A DNA stretch of 64,000 bases from the NCBI RefSeq assembly GCF_019207085.1, contig NZ_JAATOM010000003.1, positions 248,001 to 312,000 of the forward strand, read 5' to 3'. The position numbers were made by a program, and so were the translations under genes. The notes below the pieces were generated by a model. The model ran no database searches, was not told the origin of the DNA, and saw nothing but the letters and a program-made list of their open reading frames with translations. Positions 24,396 through 35,579 of this stretch are shown here, piece after piece; position 1 is the first letter of the stretch; every line of letters starts with the position of its first letter. This DNA is from Variovorax sp. dw_308. Lineage in GTDB: Bacteria; Pseudomonadota; Gammaproteobacteria; Burkholderiales; Burkholderiaceae_C.

Positions 24396-25418
24396 ATGAA
24401 ACACCTCGCCCTCACCGCCACGCTCTGCCTTGCCGCTCTCGCCGCGGCCAGCGCCAGCACCGCAATGGCCGCGGAGCCGACGGCCTCCTCCGCAGTGACG
24501 GCGCGCTGGACCTTCGACGGCAGCATTCACAACAACTCGCTGGCCCTGAGTCCCGACGAGCGTACCGCCGTCGTGTCGTACAGCGAACGACCCGACGTGA
24601 TCGTCTATGACCTCGCGACGGGCAAGGTGCGCGCCGTGCTGCACGGCTTCGTCACACCGCGCAACATCGTCTTTGCCCCATCGGGCCGGCAGTTCTACGT
24701 GTCCGACAGCAGTCTGGGCACCGTCGCCGCGATCGATACCGCGAGCCTTGAGACCGTGAGCAGGTTGCCGGTCGGCGCTGGCGCGTTCGGCACCGTGTTG
24801 AGCAAGGACGGCGGCACGCTGTACGTCAACAATCAGGCAGCCAATACCGTCACGCGCTACGACCTCGCGACGCAGCAGCCGCGCGCGGTGGTCACCGGCT
24901 TTGCGCAGCCACGGCAGGGTGTGCGCCTGAGTCCGGACGGTCAGGCCTTGTACGTGACCAATTTCCTCGGCGACAAGATCACGGTCGTCGACACGGCGAC
25001 CAACCGGATCACGGGCGAAATCACCGGTTTCGACAAATTGCGCGCCATCTCGGTCACGGCCGACGGCAAGACGATCTTTGCCGCCAACAGCGGCAGCAAC
25101 ACGATCGCGGTGGTCGATGTCGACAAGCGCAGGATTGCCACCACGATCGCGGTCGGCAGAGACCCGTACGGCGCCGCGCTCTCGCCGGACGGACTGTTCG
25201 TCTACGTGGGCAATCTCGGCGACAACACGGTCTCGGTGATCTCGGTGGCCACGCAGCAAGTCGTCTCCACCATCACCGGCTTCAAGGAGCCGCGCCAGGC
25301 GATCGTGTTCGCACGCGACGGCACGCGCGCCTATGTGCTGAACGAAGACCTGAGCGTGTCCAGGGTCGACCGCGCGAGCAACCGCATCGTGGGCACGCTC
25401 GCCGCTCCTGCTTTCTGA
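24396..25418 (+). CDS. secreted YVTN-type beta-propeller protein
   Basis: A 340-residue protein with a signal peptide (MKHLALTATLCLAALAAAS, cleavage near AMA-AEP at residue 25) followed by seven to eight repeats of the 40-residue YVTN/NHL-like type, such as QALYVTNFLGDKITVVDTAT and FVYVGNLGDNTVSVISVAT. It folds as a propeller in the periplasm or outside the cell and usually mediates binding rather than catalysis. The ATG at 24396 is used although the frame is open far upstream within the exporter gene. Function unknown; it may be co-transcribed with the exporter. Confidence 0.85.
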   Translation: MKHLALTATLCLAALAAASASTAMAAEPTASSAVTARWTFDGSIHNNSLALSPDERTAVVSYSERPDVIVYDLATGKVRAVLHGFVTPRNIVFAPSGRQFYVSDSSLGTVAAIDTASLETVSRLPVGAGAFGTVLSKDGGTLYVNNQAANTVTRYDLATQQPRAVVTGFAQPRQGVRLSPDGQALYVTNFLGDKITVVDTATNRITGEITGFDKLRAISVTADGKTIFAANSGSNTIAVVDVDKRRIATTIAVGRDPYGAALSPDGLFVYVGNLGDNTVSVISVATQQVVSTITGFKEPRQAIVFARDGTRAYVLNEDLSVSRVDRASNRIVGTLAAPAF

Positions 25419-25516
25419 GTCGCCGCCTACAAGGCGCACCCGGTGACGCAAGGGCGCCGAGGGCAATCTGCCGCTGCCCGGCGGATCGTTTGCGCAACCT
25501 CTGTCACCTTGACCCC

Positions 25517-26443
25517 TCAGTGCCGGCCAGGCGGCTGCCAGGGCCCGGCCTTTCCAGGCTTGGCATGCCGCACGCGATGCGCCCGCTCCAGCCGCTCGTA
25601 CTCCGCGATCACCTGCGCCCCGAACAGCACCAGCGTCGCGGCGATCTCGAGGCTCAGCAGCACCACGATGGCCGTGGTCAGCGATCCATACACCACGTTC
25701 ACCTGCGACAGGCTGGTGAAGTACCAGATCAGCACGCGCCGCGTTACCTCCCACAGCAGCGCCGCCGTCACGCCGCCCAGCAGCGCATGGCGCCATGACA
25801 GCTGCCCGACCGGCATCACCAGGTAGAGCGAGGTCAGCATGAAGATCTCGCCCGCCAGCCCCAGCAGGTACAGCAACAGCCCCGAGACGCCGGAGAGGGA
25901 CCAGTTGCGCCCCAGCAACTCGACGCTTTCCTGCCCGATCAGCTGCAGCGCGCCCGCCACCAGCGTCACCAGCACCAGCCCGACGCACAGGCTCAGGATG
26001 TAGAGGTACGGCATCACCAGCGACAGCAGCGCATGCCGCCGGTGCAACTCCTTGCGGTGGTGGAAGATCACCGCCATGGCGCTTTCGAGCACGGTGAATG
26101 CCAGCGAACTGAAGAAGATCATCGTGATGAGCAACACCGGCCCCAGCACGTCGCGGTGGTCCAGGAAGTTCGACAACTCCGTCACGATCGCCCTGGACTG
26201 CCCGGGCAGCAGCCATTCCAGGTAGCGCCCGATGGTGCCCAGCAATTCATGCTCGCCGATGAAGTGCGACATCGCCATCACGATGACGATCAGCAGCGGC
26301 ACGATCGACAGCAGCGCGTAGTAGGCGACCGCGCCGGCCAGCAGCAGGCCCTGGTTCGCCTTGAAGGCCTTGAGCGCGCCCCAGGCGAAGCGCAGCGGGT
26401 GGCGCATGAACGGGGGGGCGTTGGCGAGCGGGTTGCGCAGCAT
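25517..26443 (-). CDS. YihY/virulence factor BrkB family membrane protein
   Basis: A 308-residue inner-membrane protein with six predicted spans. The family core LLAGAVAYYALLSIVPLLIV (residues about 35-54), the FHHRKELHRRHALLSLVMPY loop and VNVVYGSLTTAIVVLLSLE near residue 270 are present. Formerly called ribonuclease BN by mistake; its real role is unknown. It is divergent from dnaG across a 70-bp gap. ATG 26407 is an alternative start that removes 12 residues. Confidence 0.9.
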   Translation of the reverse strand: MLRNPLANAPPFMRHPLRFAWGALKAFKANQGLLLAGAVAYYALLSIVPLLIVIVMAMSHFIGEHELLGTIGRYLEWLLPGQSRAIVTELSNFLDHRDVLGPVLLITMIFFSSLAFTVLESAMAVIFHHRKELHRRHALLSLVMPYLYILSLCVGLVLVTLVAGALQLIGQESVELLGRNWSLSGVSGLLLYLLGLAGEIFMLTSLYLVMPVGQLSWRHALLGGVTAALLWEVTRRVLIWYFTSLSQVNVVYGSLTTAIVVLLSLEIAATLVLFGAQVIAEYERLERAHRVRHAKPGKAGPWQPPGRH

Positions 26444-26513
26444 CGTCGGTGCAGTATGCCGCCGCCGGACGCAGGCCAGAAGCCTTGCGTATCATCTGCC
26501 GCTCCCCGCCTAC

Positions 26514-28520
26514 ATGACCATCCCCGCTTCTTTCATCCAGGAACTGATCGCGCGCGCCGACGTGGTGGAAATCGTCGGCCGCTACGTGCAGTTGAAGAAG
26601 ACCGGCGCGAATTTCTCCGGCCTGTGCCCCTTCCACAGCGAGAAGTCGCCCTCTTTCTCCGTCAGCCCGACCAAGCAGTTCTATCACTGCTTCGGTTGCG
26701 GCGTGCATGGCAACGCCATCGGCTTCCTGATGGAGCATGCGGGCATGGGTTTCGTCGAGGCGGTGCACGACCTGGCTGGCCAGTATGGCCTGCAGGTGCC
26801 CGAGGACGACGCCTCGCCCGAGGAACGCGCCCGCGCCGCCGGGCAGCGCCAGAAGCAGGCCACGCTGACGGAAGTGCTTGAAAAAGCCGGCGACGCCTAC
26901 CGCAAGCACCTGCGCGACTCGGACACCGCCGTCAACTACCTGAAAGGCCGCGGTGTCTCCGGCGAAGTGGCCAGGCAATTCGGCATCGGCTATGCCCCGC
27001 CCGGCTGGCGCACGCTCGCGAGCGTTTTCCCCGAATACGACAACCCGCTGCTGGCCGAATCCGGGTTGGTGATCACCGGCGAGGATGGCGAGGACAAGCG
27101 CTACGACCGCTTTCGCGACCGGGTGATGTTTCCGATCCGCAACGTCAAGGGCGAGTGCATCGGCTTCGGCGGGCGCGTGCTCGGCGACGAGAAGCCCAAG
27201 TACCTCAATTCGCCGGAGACGCCGGTGTTCAGCAAGGGCCGCGAGTTGTACGGCCTGTTCGAGGCCCGCGCGGCGCTGCGCGACAAGGGCTACGTGCTGG
27301 TCACGGAGGGCTACATGGACGTGGTGGCGCTGGCGCAACTGGGTTTTCCGAACGCGGTGGCCACGCTGGGCACGGCCTGCACGCCGGAACATGTCCAGAA
27401 GCTGTTCCGCTTCACCGATTCGGTGGTTTTCAGCTTCGACGGCGATGGTGCGGGCCGGCGGGCGGCGCGCAAGGCGCTCGATGGCGCCCTGCCCTTTGCC
27501 ACCGACGTGCGCAGCATCAAGTTCCTGTTCCTGCCGGCGGAGCACGATCCGGACAGCTTCATCCGCGAACACGGCGCCGAGGCGTTTTCCCGGTTCGTGG
27601 GCGAGGCGACGCCGCTCAGCCGCTTCATGCTCGACGCGGCGCGCGACGGTTGCGACCTGGGCACGGCGGAGGGCCGCGCCCGCATGACCAGCAATGTGCG
27701 TCCGCTCTGGACGGCCATGCCCGACGGCGCCCTGAAGCGGCAACTGCTGGAAGAGATCGCGGGGCTGGTGCAGCTCGGCTCGCAGGCTCTGACTGACCTC
27801 TGGAAGCCGGCCGCGCCACCCCGGCGCGGGTCGCCGCCGCCGCAAGCGATGGACGACGGGCCGCCCATGCCGGATGGCGACTGGGAGCCTTCCTGGTCGC
27901 CCGACTACGGCCCGGGCGAGAGCGGAGGGAGCGGCGGGGGCGACGGCGGCGGCAAGCGGCCCTTCAAGAAGAAATGGGAAAAAGGCCAGTGGGAAAAAGG
28001 CAGCCGCTGGGGCCGAGACAAGTCCGCCGCGGATTCGGCGCCGCGCGGCCGGTCCCTGCCCATCGGCCGCTCGGACGTCGCGGTCCGCCTGCTGCTGTCG
28101 AACACCAGCGCCTGGGAGGCTCTCAGCCAGGAGATGCACGGCATCCTCTGCGACCTGCCGGGCATGCATGGCCAGCTTTTTGCGTGGCTCGACAGCCAGG
28201 TGCACGAGCATGGTGCGCAGCCCTGGGCCGCGCTGCGCGAAGGCATGCGCGAACTGCCGTTCGAGGCGCTGGCGAACAAGGTCATGACGGGCCCGGATGG
28301 CGCGCCGATCGATGCCGGGGCCGACCCGGCGGCGGCGGAAGCCGCGGCCGAACTGCGCAACGTGCTCGACTACATCCTCGACGACCACCTCAAGGCCCAG
28401 GAAACGGAGGCCATTGCCGCCGCGGGCACCGACCCGGGCGCCATCGACCGCTACCGGGCGTTGCAGGCACGCCGACGCGAGCTGCAATTGCGCCTTTCTC
28501 CCGCACGTAATACCTCTTGA
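26514..28520 (+). CDS. dnaG: DNA primase
   Basis: The 668-residue primase synthesises RNA primers at the replication fork together with DnaB. It has the N-terminal CHC2 zinc ribbon (CPFHSEKSPSFSVSP, then FYHCFGCG, residues about 38-64), the RNA-polymerase core with the TOPRIM domain (TEGYMDVVAL and FSFDGDGAGRRA, about residues 265-320), and a C-terminal helicase-binding region from about 500 preceded by a Gly/Pro/Trp-rich linker. Start at 26514 is set by FIQELIARADVVEIV, the usual N-terminus. In many bacteria rpsU precedes it; here YihY is divergent instead. rpoD follows 260 bp later. Confidence 0.97.
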   Translation: MTIPASFIQELIARADVVEIVGRYVQLKKTGANFSGLCPFHSEKSPSFSVSPTKQFYHCFGCGVHGNAIGFLMEHAGMGFVEAVHDLAGQYGLQVPEDDASPEERARAAGQRQKQATLTEVLEKAGDAYRKHLRDSDTAVNYLKGRGVSGEVARQFGIGYAPPGWRTLASVFPEYDNPLLAESGLVITGEDGEDKRYDRFRDRVMFPIRNVKGECIGFGGRVLGDEKPKYLNSPETPVFSKGRELYGLFEARAALRDKGYVLVTEGYMDVVALAQLGFPNAVATLGTACTPEHVQKLFRFTDSVVFSFDGDGAGRRAARKALDGALPFATDVRSIKFLFLPAEHDPDSFIREHGAEAFSRFVGEATPLSRFMLDAARDGCDLGTAEGRARMTSNVRPLWTAMPDGALKRQLLEEIAGLVQLGSQALTDLWKPAAPPRRGSPPPQAMDDGPPMPDGDWEPSWSPDYGPGESGGSGGGDGGGKRPFKKKWEKGQWEKGSRWGRDKSAADSAPRGRSLPIGRSDVAVRLLLSNTSAWEALSQEMHGILCDLPGMHGQLFAWLDSQVHEHGAQPWAALREGMRELPFEALANKVMTGPDGAPIDAGADPAAAEAAAELRNVLDYILDDHLKAQETEAIAAAGTDPGAIDRYRALQARRRELQLRLSPARNTS

Positions 28521-28780
28521 ATTCTGGTTGTCAAGCTATAATCTAAGGCTGTCTGTACGGCAAGAGCGACAGCAGCACCTCCGGGCCGACCCCACGCGCA
28601 ATGCACTTCCCAACGGGAAAAGGGTCAATACACCGCAAGGACTGCACACCAAATGTTCGCCCGACATCTTGCCGTCTGGAGAGATTCCTCTCCGTTTCTG
28701 TATGCCCGCGCCGGGTAGGCGCAGCCAAACCCTGTTTGGCTCAGTGATTCCGCTTGTTCATTCTTGATCCACGAGGTCGT
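28521..28780 (+). promoter_or_regulatory. dnaG-rpoD intergenic leader with TATAAT and two hairpins
   Basis: A consensus -10 TATAAT lies at 28537-28542 (no good -35 at 17 bp; TTGAAT at 28517 is 14 bp away). Downstream, GGAGAG-ATTC-CTCTCC (28678-28693) and AGCCAAA-CCCTG-TTTGGCT (28723-28741) are perfect hairpins in what would be the rpoD leader RNA. No T-run follows either one. The GAGG at 28773 is close to the rpoD ATG. It may allow dnaG-independent rpoD transcription. Confidence 0.5.
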
Positions 28781-31135
<2,355 letters not shown>

Positions 31136-31148
31136 ACGCACGCCGTCG

Positions 31149-31281
31149 AAAGCGGACTTGACCGGCCGCGAAGGACGCGAAGATACGCAAAGGTCGCGAA
31201 AGAACAGCCAAATTCTTCTTGGCTTCTTTCGCGTCCTTCGCGGAAACTTCGCGACCTTTGCGTCCGGAAGTCCGCTTTTTT
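31149..31281 (+). repeat. palindromic 130-bp repeat acting as terminator after rpoD
   Basis: AAAGCGGACTT (31149-31159) pairs with AAGTCCGCTTT (31268-31278) and the interior carries further complementary GCGAAGGACGCGAA/TTCGCGTCCTTCGC stretches, so the whole element can fold into a long imperfect hairpin; six T residues end it (31276-31281). A related copy in inverse orientation lies at 46694-46808. Such GCGAAGGACGC elements are dispersed, not coding. Confidence 0.75.
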
Positions 31282-31307
31282 GTTTTTCCTGAACAATAGC
31301 CTCCCCC

Positions 31308-32537
31308 ATGAATCCCAACGCCGACACCCTCTGGAAAGCGCCACGCTGGGCCCTGGCGGTGTTGCTGGCCGTGCTGGGCATGCTCGGGCCGTTCTCGATC
31401 GACACCTACATCCCGGCCTTCTCCGGGATCGCGAGCACCATCGGCGCAACGCCCGCGGAGATGCAGCAGACGCTGTCGGGCTACCTGTTCGGCTTTGCGT
31501 TCATGAACCTGTTCCACGGCGCGCTATCGGACAGCTTCGGCCGGCGGCCGGTGGTGCTGGGCGGGCTGGCGGTGTTCACGCTGGCGTCGCTGGGTTGCGC
31601 GTTGTCGCAGACCATCGGGCAGCTGGTGCTGTTCCGGACGCTGCAGGGGCTCTCGACGGGCGCGGGCATCGTGGTGTCGCGCGCGGTGATCCGCGACATG
31701 TTCCCGCCGGCGGATGCGCAGAAGGTGATGGCGCAGGTGACGATCTATTTCGGCGTGGCGCCGGCGATCGCGCCGATCGTGGGCGGCTTCCTGTTCGTGC
31801 ACCTGGGCTGGCACAGCATCTTCTGGTTCCTGGTCGGCGTGGGCGTGGTGCTGTTCGTGGCCAACTGGAAGCTGTTGCCCGAGACGCTGCACCCGGACCA
31901 TCGGCAATCGTTCCATGTGCGGCACCTGATGCGCGGCTACTGGGACCTGTGCTCGGACCCGCGCTTCCTGCTGCTCGCGCTGGCGAGCGGCGTGCCCTTC
32001 AACGGCATGTTCCTCTACGTGCTGTCGGCGCCGGCCTTCCTGGGCGACCACCTGGCGCTGGCGCCGACGCAGTTCTTCTGGTTCTTCCTCATGACCATCG
32101 GCGGCATCATGGCCGGCGCGCGCGCCAGCGGGCAGATGGCCGGCCGCGTCGCGCCCAAGCGGCAGATCCGCGACGGCTTCCTGATCATGGTCGTGACCTC
32201 GATCGTCAACGTGGCTGCCAACCTGCTGTTTACGCCGAACGTCTGGTGGGCGCTGTGGCCGATCGGCATCTTCGCCTTCGGCTGGGCGCTGATGGTGCCG
32301 GGCGTGACGCTGCTGGTGCTGGACCTGCACCCCGAGCGTCGCGGCATGGCCTCGTCGCTGCAGGCGGTGATCGGCTCCACGGCCAATGGCGTCGTGGCGG
32401 GCGTGATCGCGCCGCTCGTCATGCACTCGACTGTGGCGCTGGCGGTGTCCTCGATGCTGATGCTGTGTGTGGGGCTCGTGGCCTGGCTCTGGCTGCACCG
32501 GCGCTGGCCGGAGATCGGCCGGATGGTCGCCGCCTGA
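31308..32537 (+). CDS. Bcr/CflA family multidrug efflux MFS transporter
   Basis: A 409-residue 12-span drug:proton antiporter. The family hallmarks are the first-helix SIDTYIPAF, GALSDSFGRRPVVLGGLAVF (2-3 loop, motif A), LQGLSTGAGIVVSRAVIRDMFP (helix 4-5), and FGVAPAIAPIVGGFLF (motif C, antiporter signature). It lies three bases from the HPP-CBS gene (stop 32535-32537, next ATG 32541), so it heads a three-gene operon ending with a DedA protein. Substrates of Bcr/CflA pumps include bicyclomycin and chloramphenicol; none can be assigned here. Confidence 0.9.
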   Translation: MNPNADTLWKAPRWALAVLLAVLGMLGPFSIDTYIPAFSGIASTIGATPAEMQQTLSGYLFGFAFMNLFHGALSDSFGRRPVVLGGLAVFTLASLGCALSQTIGQLVLFRTLQGLSTGAGIVVSRAVIRDMFPPADAQKVMAQVTIYFGVAPAIAPIVGGFLFVHLGWHSIFWFLVGVGVVLFVANWKLLPETLHPDHRQSFHVRHLMRGYWDLCSDPRFLLLALASGVPFNGMFLYVLSAPAFLGDHLALAPTQFFWFFLMTIGGIMAGARASGQMAGRVAPKRQIRDGFLIMVVTSIVNVAANLLFTPNVWWALWPIGIFAFGWALMVPGVTLLVLDLHPERRGMASSLQAVIGSTANGVVAGVIAPLVMHSTVALAVSSMLMLCVGLVAWLWLHRRWPEIGRMVAA

Positions 32538-32540
32538 GCC

Positions 32541-33683
32541 ATGGCGGGGACTGAAGCGCGCACGGCCTCGCTTCGCACCGCGCTGCGCGCGTGGCTGCCT
32601 GCGCGTGCGCGTGTCGATTCGAAGGAGCGCTTGCGCGCCGTGGCTGGCGCCCTGCTGGGCCTTCTGCTCACAGGACTGGTGTGTCGTGCGTTCGCGGACC
32701 TTGGCGCCATCTGGCTGGTTGCGCCGCTGGGCGCGAGCGCGGTGCTGGTGTTCGCGGTGCCGGCGAGTCCGTTGGCGCAACCGTGGTCGGCCATCGGCGG
32801 CAACACCGTGTCGGCGCTGGTCGGCATTGCCTGCGCCAACCTGCTGCCCGACCCCGCCCTCGCGGGCGCCCTGGCAACCGCGCTCGCCATCGGGCTCATG
32901 TTCTCGCTGCGCTGCCTGCATCCGCCCGGCGGCGCGATGGCCTTGCTGGTGGTGCTGACGCACACCACGTCGTTTTCCTTCGCGCTGTTTCCGGCGATGG
33001 CCAATTCGGTGCTGCTGGTGCTGGCCGGCGTGGCCTACAACACGCTGACCGGGCGACGCTATCCGCACATCCAGTCCGCGCCTGCCACGCCGCCGGCCGA
33101 TGCGCGCTTCAGTTCGGCTGACGTGGACGCGGTGCTGGCCCGCTACAACCAGGTGCTGGACATCAGTCGCGACGACCTCGAGTCGCTGATCCAGCAGACC
33201 GAGGTCGAGTCCTTCCGCCGCCGCATGGGCGAGTTGCGCTGCGCCGACATCATGTCGCGTGAGCCCATGACGGTGGAGTTCGGCACCTCGCTGCAGGAAG
33301 CCTGGCAGGTGATGCAGCAGCGGCACGTCAAGGCGCTGCCGGTGACGGACCGCACGCGGCGCGTGGTGGGCATCGTCACGCAGGCCGACTTCTTCCGGCA
33401 CATCGACCTGCGGCTGCACCAGGGCCTGGGCGCGCGGCTGCGCAGTTTCCTGCGGCCCTCGCCCGGCGTGACGTCGAGCAAGGCGGAGGTCGTGGGGCAG
33501 ATCATGACGAAGCAGGTGCGCGTGGCGACCGACGATCGGCCGGCGCTGGACCTGGTGCCGCTGTTCTCGGATGCGGGCCACCACCACATACCGATCATCG
33601 ACGGCGGGCAGCGCCTGGTGGGCATGATCACGCAGTCCGACTTCGTGCGTGCGCTCTACCGCGCCGTGCGCCCTGGAGGCTGA
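32541..33683 (+). CDS. HPP family membrane protein with two C-terminal CBS domains
   Basis: A 380-residue protein. The N-terminal HPP domain (about residues 20-165) has four spans and the motif RCLHPPGGAMALL for which the family is named; the C-terminal half has two CBS domains (about residues 235-300 with IMSREPMTVEFGTSLQEAWQ and 320-380 with IMTKQVRVATDDRPALDLVP), which bind adenine nucleotides. Some HPP proteins are nitrite transporters in chloroplasts and cyanobacteria, which suggests anion transport gated by nucleotide binding. Five bases separate it from the DedA gene. Confidence 0.88.
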   Translation: MAGTEARTASLRTALRAWLPARARVDSKERLRAVAGALLGLLLTGLVCRAFADLGAIWLVAPLGASAVLVFAVPASPLAQPWSAIGGNTVSALVGIACANLLPDPALAGALATALAIGLMFSLRCLHPPGGAMALLVVLTHTTSFSFALFPAMANSVLLVLAGVAYNTLTGRRYPHIQSAPATPPADARFSSADVDAVLARYNQVLDISRDDLESLIQQTEVESFRRRMGELRCADIMSREPMTVEFGTSLQEAWQVMQQRHVKALPVTDRTRRVVGIVTQADFFRHIDLRLHQGLGARLRSFLRPSPGVTSSKAEVVGQIMTKQVRVATDDRPALDLVPLFSDAGHHHIPIIDGGQRLVGMITQSDFVRALYRAVRPGG

Positions 33684-33688
33684 AGCGC

Positions 33689-34243
33689 ATGCACCCTCAC
33701 CAGCTTCTCGAACACTACGGCTACTACGCGGTCTTCTTCATCGGGATGTTCGAGGGGGAGACGATCCTGATGCTGGGCGCCTATGCGGTGCACCAGGGGT
33801 ACTTGTCGATGCTGCCCTTGATCGCTGTCGGCGCACTGGCAGCCTTCTGCACGGACCAGTTCTATTTCCAGGTGGGCCGGCGCAAGGGCGCCGAACTGAT
33901 GGCCACGCGCCCGAAGCTGGCGGCGCATCTTGCGCGCGTGCAAGGCTTCATCGAGCGCCATCCGGTCGCGACGATCTTCCTCATGCGCTTTGCCTGGGGC
34001 TTCCGCGTGGTGATGCCGGCGGCGCTGGGCATGGGCAAGATGCCGGTCGCGGCGTACGTCGCGCTGGACGCCGTGGCGGCGGTGGCGTGGGCAACGGTCA
34101 TCGCACTGTTCGGCGTCAACATCGCAGGCGTGGTGCATTCGCTGATGAGCAAGGTGCAGCATCACGAGCATGTGATCGTCTTCGGGACGCTGGCGATCGC
34201 GTTGACCCTGGCGATGCTGCGACAGTGGCGGGTTCGGCGGTAG
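33689..34243 (+). CDS. DedA family membrane protein
   Basis: A 184-residue inner-membrane protein of the DedA/SNARE-associated family. The core motif FEGETILMLGAY and FMRFAWGFRVVMPAALGMGKM (residues about 105-125, matching the family F-x-R-[FY]-x-P-x-R pattern) are visible, with re-entrant hydrophobic segments. DedA proteins act as proton-coupled lipid-carrier flippases that support membrane homeostasis and resistance to cationic peptides. It ends the pump-HPP-DedA operon. Which DedA paralogue it equals is not resolvable. Confidence 0.88.
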   Translation: MHPHQLLEHYGYYAVFFIGMFEGETILMLGAYAVHQGYLSMLPLIAVGALAAFCTDQFYFQVGRRKGAELMATRPKLAAHLARVQGFIERHPVATIFLMRFAWGFRVVMPAALGMGKMPVAAYVALDAVAAVAWATVIALFGVNIAGVVHSLMSKVQHHEHVIVFGTLAIALTLAMLRQWRVRR

Positions 34244-34482
34244 GTCACATCAGAGCGCGCTGGCTGAGCCTGCAAGTCGCGTGGTAGGGACAGGCTCGCG
34301 CCGGTTGTCCTGTCGCTCCGGCAGGCCCGCCCAGCGCAATCCCTCGATCAGACGCGTCCCTTCCTGACCGCTTTCTCGGCGATTGATCGGCAGTTCATCG
34401 TCTCCCCTTCGTGGCGATCCGGGGGCAGGGACCTATGGTGGTGCACCGCACTTCCTCGGTGGATTGTTTTCAAGGAGCCAGC

Positions 34483-34839
34483 ATGAAAGCGCCTTCTCAT
34501 TGGACGGGTGCCGTCGTCCTGGCCCTTGCAAGCGTCACCTGCATTCCATCGCGCGCCAAGGAACAGGGTGCAGAGATCGATCTGCCCGTGGCGACGGCGG
34601 TGGATGACGAAGGGACTGCCGGCGTGCAGCTCTTGTCCGCCAGCCAGCAAGCGTCGCAAGCCGAACCTGAGTCCCGCGGCGAGGCCATCTACAGCCCGTT
34701 CTCCTCCGGCCTGTTCACCTACCAGGAATATCCATCCGCTGCGCGAATGCCGAGCAAAGGTGGTCCCGATTTGACGATGACGCTGGCCGCAAGCGTGGCC
34801 AGCGCTGTCGCATTCGTCTGGCTGCTCCTGCGCATCTGA
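34483..34839 (+). CDS. small secreted/anchored protein of unknown function
   Basis: A 118-residue frame with an N-terminal signal-like segment (WTGAVVLALASVTC, possible lipobox near residue 19), a hydrophilic Glu/Gln-rich middle, a YSPFSSGLFTYQEYPS segment and a C-terminal hydrophobic span (MTLAASVASAVAFVWLLLRI) that could anchor it. The AAGGAG at 34473-34478 fixes the ATG at 34483. I do not recognise a family. It is 84 bp from the next small secreted-protein gene on the same strand. Confidence 0.65.
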   Translation: MKAPSHWTGAVVLALASVTCIPSRAKEQGAEIDLPVATAVDDEGTAGVQLLSASQQASQAEPESRGEAIYSPFSSGLFTYQEYPSAARMPSKGGPDLTMTLAASVASAVAFVWLLLRI

Positions 34840-34923
34840 AGCTGTGCAGCCCGGCCCTCCGCCGCAGGACAGTGAACTCACGAAGCCTGCGGCCCCGTAC
34901 GTAACCACCTGAAGGGATTCATC

Positions 34924-35526
34924 ATGAACGGAAGATCGATCTTGCGGCGTTCCATGGGCAGCTACCTGGTCGTGCTTGGCCTGGGCATCGCCGGGGCGAC
35001 AGCGGCCAGCGAGGCCGCCGCCGGCTGTGGCATGTACACCGGGCCGTCGTCACTGCCACCGAGCTGGAGCCCGTCCTCGATGCAGGCGCATGAGGGCAGG
35101 AGGCCACCGCCCTCCGCCACGAATATCGTCGGCATGTGGAAAGTCAGCTTCTTCGCAGACGACGCCGCTCACACCCAGGTCGATTTCGCGACGGTGCAGT
35201 GGCACAGCGACGGCACCGAGTTCATGATTTCCGGCGGCCGTGCGCCGAGTACCGGCGACGTCTGCATGGGGGCATGGGAACAGACCGGCGGCTCTACCTA
35301 CAAGCTGAAACATATTGCGCTCGCCTACAGCAGCAGTGATTCCGCGCCGCCCGTGGTACCCGCAGCATTTGTTGGCCCGGCGATCATGCAACAGACGGTG
35401 ACGCTCAGCCGCTCGAAGAACAGCTACGCGGGCACCTTCACGATCGACCAATACGCGCCTGACGAAACAACACTGATCGTGCACATCACCGGCACGGTGA
35501 GTGCGACGCGCTTCACTGCGGATTGA
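34924..35526 (+). CDS. secreted protein of unknown function
   Basis: A 200-residue protein with a signal peptide (residues 1-33, hydrophobic core YLVVLGLGIAG, cleavage near AAA-GCG). The mature part has beta-strand-like alternation (NIVGMWKVSFFADD, VQWHSDGTEFMISGG, SKNSYAGTFTIDQYAP, TTLIVHITGTVSATRF) and two cysteines (GCGM and VCMG), consistent with a small periplasmic beta-barrel or lipocalin-like fold. That fold is a guess. It has the WKVSF and W-x-GG features often seen in annotated hypothetical proteins of this group. Confidence 0.7.
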   Translation: MNGRSILRRSMGSYLVVLGLGIAGATAASEAAAGCGMYTGPSSLPPSWSPSSMQAHEGRRPPPSATNIVGMWKVSFFADDAAHTQVDFATVQWHSDGTEFMISGGRAPSTGDVCMGAWEQTGGSTYKLKHIALAYSSSDSAPPVVPAAFVGPAIMQQTVTLSRSKNSYAGTFTIDQYAPDETTLIVHITGTVSATRFTAD

Positions 35527-35579
35527 GCCTCGCGGGGGGCTTCATTTCACGATGAATCGAATGCCGTGGAACGCTGCTT

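Noticed and set aside
23298..25418. Frame of 706 codons through the YeiH gene into the propeller gene
   Set aside because: The part before 24396 is the wrong frame of the exporter; the propeller starts with a signal peptide at 24396.
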